Positions 59,450 through 64,000 of a DNA stretch of 64,000 bases are shown here, in pieces. Position numbers and translations under genes: made by a program. The DNA comes from Rapana venosa. Lineage: Eukaryota; Mollusca; Gastropoda; Neogastropoda; Muricidae. Location: positions 45,996,182 to 46,060,181 of the forward strand of contig CM054141.1 of NCBI GenBank assembly GCA_028751875.1, given 5' to 3'. Under the pieces are notes generated by a model. That model ran no database searches. It had not been told where the DNA came from and was given only the letters and a program-made list of their open reading frames with translations. Position 1 is the first letter of the stretch, and every line of letters starts with the position of its first letter.

Positions 59450-60805
59450 CATGACATCTCCAAAGTCGGAATGCAGCTACCTTAATGGTGGGAAAAAATG
59501 GTTGCATATGCAAAATCTCACCATTGGTGAATCTGGGAGATCTAGCCGAGGAATGAGAGAAAAAAAAGAGTAATGAAACACGAGGAAATGGTTGGCAAAT
59601 CATAAAATGTAGAATTTACCACCAAAAAACCAAAACCAAAACAAACGCCATCAGTATTGTATAAATAGGTCTTCTTGCATGTGTTGACTAAGGAATACGT
59701 ACAGTCTCATTGCACCTTTAATTTTGGATACACAAAACATACAGGTTAGTTCAAGGCTGGTCAGTCCTTTAGTGTCGGTGTAATGGGCATTAAAAATAGA
59801 CAATCAAAAGTAGTTAAAGAGTAGTCTAGAGATAGCTTTTGTGTTGTGTATTATTGACACCAAATGAATTTCCAAGGTTTGCCATGTGTGCTAATTTAAA
59901 AAAAATTATTTTGTAGTCTTTGAATTGCTTGCTTGGAAGTGTAAATCTGCGTTAGTTTGTACTTTTTTGGTGATGAATTAAGTTTTTATCATGTGATTCC
60001 TGAATATATACATGTTTGCTTGATGTTTGCTCTGATTTCAAACAAGAAATAGCTTAATTTTCTTTTCTGTGCTTTTCTGCAATCTACTTTTGTTGTTTTG
60101 GTGTATGTTGTCTTCCAATTGTCTAATTATTTCTTTGAACGCCAGTTTTCCTCACCGTATCTTCAACTTGCAGTCAGGATTGTTCCATCATCAATGTCCT
60201 TAACAAAATGTTGTCAGATGCCATTCTAGATATATCTGAGACTTTCAGAATGCTACCTGTCTGTATATAGTTTCAGTTCAAGCCACATCTGTACATGTTT
60301 GATACTGGCAGCGGAAAATTTATTTGGAAAATAATTGTTACATGTGAGGTCATGATCCGAGATCATTTTGGTGTTAGTAAATCAGACATTGTTGCATTTA
60401 TCTGTCGGTTGTATTGAAAAATATTGACGTGAGAGAGAGAGAGATAAAGTTAAGAATGGATATGAAAATAAAATTTTAAAAAAATACCATGAACTGAAAG
60501 CGATTGGTTTCAGTGTTTTGTTCTGTGATCTTGAATGCGTGCATGTTTTATTGCATACATGAGAGAGAGGGAGCAAGACGTGTGTGGGTACGTGTTTCTG
60601 TGACTGGTTTTTCATTGAAAACAGTAATAATACCACACAATGCTCAATATGCCATGGTTACATCATGGAGTGAATTTGAGTGTATGATTCATATTCAGCA
60701 CATCCCCCAAGTTGAAATGTGGCTACCTTAATGGTAGACAATAACGTTTGTATACACAAAAATCTCACCACTAGTGAACCTTGGTGCTCTAAATGAGGAC
60801 CAAAA
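59450..60805 (+). repeat. Two family C repeat copies downstream of JADE
   Basis: Copies at 59450-59560 and 60700-60805 carry CTACCTTAATGGT and AATCTCACCA. AT-rich single-copy-looking sequence lies between them, with no gene seen. Confidence 0.55.
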
Positions 60806-61175
60806 AAAAAAAATCAGCACACCAACTGCTGATTGTCTTGTCACTTTTCATATTGTGTACAGTCATCAAATGCATCATTTGTGACACACTTGTGCATGAA
60901 TGAAAATTCCTGCTTTAATTTAATGAAAAGCTGTGCCAGGTTTTGTTATGTATTTTCAGCTTATGACATCCATTTTCAAGTTAATTTTTTGCTTCAAATT
61001 TTTGTGACTATATCATAAGATTAATATGTGAAGTTTCAGATGCTGCATACTTGTTTTCTGTGCTTCACAGCACTCACTTGTACATTCCCAACACACCCAT
61101 ACATGTACTTGCTTTCACTGGTTCTCAGTAGTGAATATAAAAGCACAAGTTTTCAAAGAAAAAAACCCACCATGA

Positions 61176-61181
61176 TTTATT
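61176..61181 (-). terminator. Candidate SCOC poly(A) signal
   Basis: AATAAA on the minus strand, about 2.6 kb past the SCOC stop, with a T-rich stretch beyond it. The long distance, with a duplicated microsatellite in between, makes the link uncertain. Confidence 0.25.
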
Positions 61182-61849
61182 TGTACTGAAATATCAACAG
61201 GACAAACAAAAAAACATATTGCACAAGCAGCTGGTTCAAACAATAACTTAGTGAAAAAGAAATTCACAGATCACATAAATCGGTTTTCACTGTACATTAG
61301 AACTGTGGATCTATCAATATTTTCCCTACATCAGTTAGGTATTCTCAAAACGGTTTTCTTAGTTGTCCTTAATAACGTTCTCTCCCTTTATAAGAAAAAA
61401 GTCAGAAGGGAAGAGTGGAGGAGAGAAATGTACTAATACTTAATACCACCTTCTCTAACTTGGTAACCAAGCTAAACATCAGTGAAAGCTAAGGCTGAGA
61501 ACATACATTGTAGTTCTCATCCTGTTTTCCTTCCAACTCGAAATCTCATCATGCTGAAACACAACAGCATCAAGTGAAAATATATCCCCTCCGTCCCCCC
61601 AACCCCAGGGTTGCTTCTATTCCTTAAACTTTTGATTGAATCCCCCCAAAAAACACCACCCCACAACCTTTGATAGAAAATACTAAAAATTTCTGAACAA
61701 ATTCCCGTTCTCCATTTTGCCATCACAGTTCTGATGGAATTAAAAAAGTAATACCCTGTGGAAAACATAGCATAAAACATGAACAGGTTTACCTCTTCAT
61801 TGTAAAGGTAAGATCAACATCTTCATAAATTACAACAATGAAAGTTATG

Positions 61850-61886
61850 GTGGTGTGTGTGTGTGTGTAAGAGAGATGGTGCGTGC

Positions 61887-61920
<34 letters not shown>

Positions 61921-62033
61921 TGGTGCTGGTGTGTGTGTGTGTGTGACTGGCTGTACGTGTGAGAGTATGCATTGAGGACAGCAGTGAGCATTCATTAGAA
62001 GTGTGCTGTGTGTGTAAGAGAGATGGTGCGTGC

Positions 62034-62067
<34 letters not shown>

Positions 62068-62160
62068 TGGTGCATGTGTGTGTGTGTGTGTGTGTGACTG
62101 GCTGTACGTGTGAGAGTATGCATTGAGGACAGCAGTGAGCATTCATTAGAAGTGTGCTCA
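61850..62160. repeat. 153-bp tandem duplication with embedded GT tracts
   Basis: GACTGGCTGTACGTGTGAGA through CATTCATTAGAAGTGTGCT occurs twice, 153 bases apart, each preceded by AAGAGAGATGGTGC and GT runs. The copies are nearly identical outside the GT tracts. Confidence 0.85.
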
Positions 62161-63019
62161 CATGAACATGCATTTCTCAAAACAGCTAGCTAACATCATT
62201 CAACACAACATGGGTAGTGTACAGGACAAAAGCAAATGGCAGTGAAGAAATAAACGAGGCAGCAAAAAGCACAGACATATACACCGTGTCATTCACTTGT
62301 TTCCCCCATCTGCCATCTCTCACGCTTGATTGCACATCCTACCTCCCACAATGCCACAGTTGCCATGCTCATCTGCACACCACACAAAAGCACAATTAAC
62401 ATTCACCACTGAAAATGTTACACACGATATCTTTTAAGACACCAATTCTCTTTCTTACACTGTACACACACAGAGATATTGACATATATGTGCTCCCACA
62501 ACTATATGCGCACAAAAACCATGGCAACATCCTGTGAACTAGGGAGACATGCAATTTTTGTGTGATTTATCTCCCTTAGGTCAGCAGAACTTAAGTCAAC
62601 ATTAAATGGTGAGAAGCATAACAGGTCTCTCTTTTTGTTTTCCATAAAAGGCCTTTCCATATCCTCCCTTCCCTCCCCTGCCTTTCTGCAGATGCAAAAG
62701 TTGAATCTGGTTATTACCAGAGGGGTTCATATAGTATTTTGAGCAACGTAAATAACTTGAAATTCTAGAATGCTGCTTACATGTCTGAACAAATCATTCG
62801 ACTTTTGAAAGATGCTAAAAAGAATAAGAAGCTGGGCCATGACTTGGGTAAAAACAATAAAGCTATAGACGAGTAACATCCCCCCCCCCCCCCCCAAAAA
62901 AAAAAAAGAGAAAATTTATCAAAAAGGATGAAGAGAAGATGGTGCTCATGGTATGGAGGTAGATCTAGAATTGAAATTATGTGAATGGGCTGCTTTACCT
63001 TTCATGAATATTCTAGCGT
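62161..63019. other. Probable SCOC 3' UTR or intergenic
   Basis: AT-rich, with a C/A run at 62880-62907. No coding signal. Confidence 0.4.
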
Positions 63020-63163
63020 CTACCGGTGGATCGGTGGTCTAGAGGTAACGCGCCTGTCTAGAAAGCGAAAAGTCCGGGTCTGAAGTGTGCGGCGGTTCGT
63101 ACCCCGTTTGGACCGGAAATTTTTCCCCCATCCATTAGACCATGAGTGGTGGTCTGGGCGCTA

Positions 63164-63194
<31 letters not shown>

Positions 63195-63311
63195 CGTGTG
63201 TTACACGTAATTATTTAGCGCACGTAAAAAAACCCACGGCAACAAGAGAGTTGTCCCTGGCAAAATTCTTAGAAAAAAGCCACTCTGATAGGGAAACAAA
63301 TACAGCTGCAG

Positions 63312-63348
<37 letters not shown>

Positions 63349-63495
63349 TGAAAGGGTGGCGCAGCGCTAAGTGGCGACGCGTTCTCCCGCTCTCCCCGGG
63401 GAGAGCAGCCCGAATTCAAATCTGAGCGCTTTGATTTGTTGCTTTACAAGATTCAGCGCTATATAAATTCCATACATTATTATTATTATTATTAT
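63020..63495 (+). mobile_element. tRNA-derived SINE, family B, full length
   Basis: Head GGTGGTCTAGAGGTAACGCG (A box) and GGCGGTTCGTACCCCG (B box region). The central domain CGGATGAGACGATAAACCGA is shared with family A. The distinct tail is GAGTTGTCCCTGGCAAAATT, a 37-base A run, GGTGGCGCAGCGC, and an (ATT)n end. It sits just downstream of the SCOC last exon. Confidence 0.8.
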
Positions 63496-63782
63496 TACCG
63501 GGCTTGAGAAATATACATGCCTGCAGAGTTAGTCAAGTGATTCGAGTGATACACTCTCAAAGCTGATCAGCAAAACTTAGGGTGCTCATCTATGTCATCC
63601 AAGTCTTTCCACTTCATTATATCTCTTATTTATTGTCGCCATCTTTACTCTCACCTCTTCTTCTTCACACGCACTTGAAAACAAACAGGGCCCAGAGACA
63701 AACTTGAGACAAAAACATAATCACTCAAACGTAAGCTGACCTGAAATGGTGTTGGAAACAACCTGCTGATGATGACGACCCT

Positions 63783-63925
63783 TCACTTTTTCTTGGCCTT
63801 GGGGGTGGCAGACTGGAAGACACTGCTGGCGGCCATCAGGTTCTCGATGTACTGACCCAGCACTTGGTTCTCCGACTTCAACTTCAGGTTCTCCACTTTC
63901 ACGGTGTCCACACGCGATGACAGAT
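63783..63925 (-). CDS. SCOC: Short coiled-coil protein, last coding exon (partial)
   Basis: SCOC is a small Golgi-associated coiled-coil protein that binds Arl1-family GTPases and takes part in autophagy control (family knowledge). This exon starts after TTTCAG, with its first two bases completing an Asp codon. It encodes [20 protein letters not shown], then [16 protein letters not shown], a short tail and KAKKK before TGA. This is nearly identical to the C-terminal half of animal SCOC, with the leucine-zipper-like heptads visible. The upstream exons lie beyond the right edge. A different-frame open stretch overlaps it but has no similarity. Confidence 0.93.
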
Positions 63926-64000
63926 CTGAAACAGGCATCCACATTACCAGTAGGGTATATCACAAAAGAAAAGCAATCAAAATGAAGAGAACAGATATTG

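Overview
The window is animal nuclear DNA, most likely from a marine gastropod or other mollusc. It has spliced genes with GT-AG introns, long CA/GT/TA/GA microsatellites, homopolymer G/C runs, and many tRNA-derived SINEs and LINE relics. The species call is inference; the eukaryotic gene structures are read directly from the sequence.

Layout. Roughly 1-5.3 kb is repeat-rich DNA with no gene seen, and its last ~560 bases are a degenerate tandem repeat just downstream of the first gene. From 17.45 down to 5.30 kb (minus strand) lies a complete iduronate 2-sulfatase (IDS) gene of 8 coding positions, encoding about 560 residues. Its fourth coding exon is present twice in tandem as equal-length, equal-phase, mutually exclusive-type exons, and a decayed copy of the signal-peptide exon sits ~630 bases downstream of the real one. 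At 21.0-21.4 kb (minus) is a TIMM8-type small Tim chaperone. From 29.59 to 52.93 kb (plus) is a complete 16-exon JADE-family gene (EPL1-like region, PHD finger, extended PHD finger), a scaffold of the HBO1 histone acetyltransferase complex. It ends in one 4.9-kb coding exon that makes the protein about 2162 residues long. At 63.78-63.93 kb (minus) is the last coding exon of SCOC (short coiled-coil protein), whose remainder lies beyond the window. TIMM8 and JADE are divergently arranged, and JADE and SCOC converge. The four genes do not form a common pathway; this is ordinary animal gene order.

Mobile DNA is heavy in the introns and intergenic stretches. A 4.16-kb element with short terminal inverted repeats carries about 14 dispersed copies of a GGTTGTGACATGGAAACC-like motif and lies just upstream of JADE exon 1. 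Three piggyBac-type TTAA-flanked non-autonomous elements are in JADE introns. A 5'-truncated non-LTR retrotransposon with target-site duplication is inserted in a minisatellite at 56-57 kb. Two tRNA-headed SINE families share a central domain.

The most noteworthy signals are the IDS tandem alternative exons (old, purifying-selected on both copies), the threefold tandem duplication of the JADE exon-4 splice acceptor, the motif-studded inverted-repeat element, and the giant JADE terminal exon.
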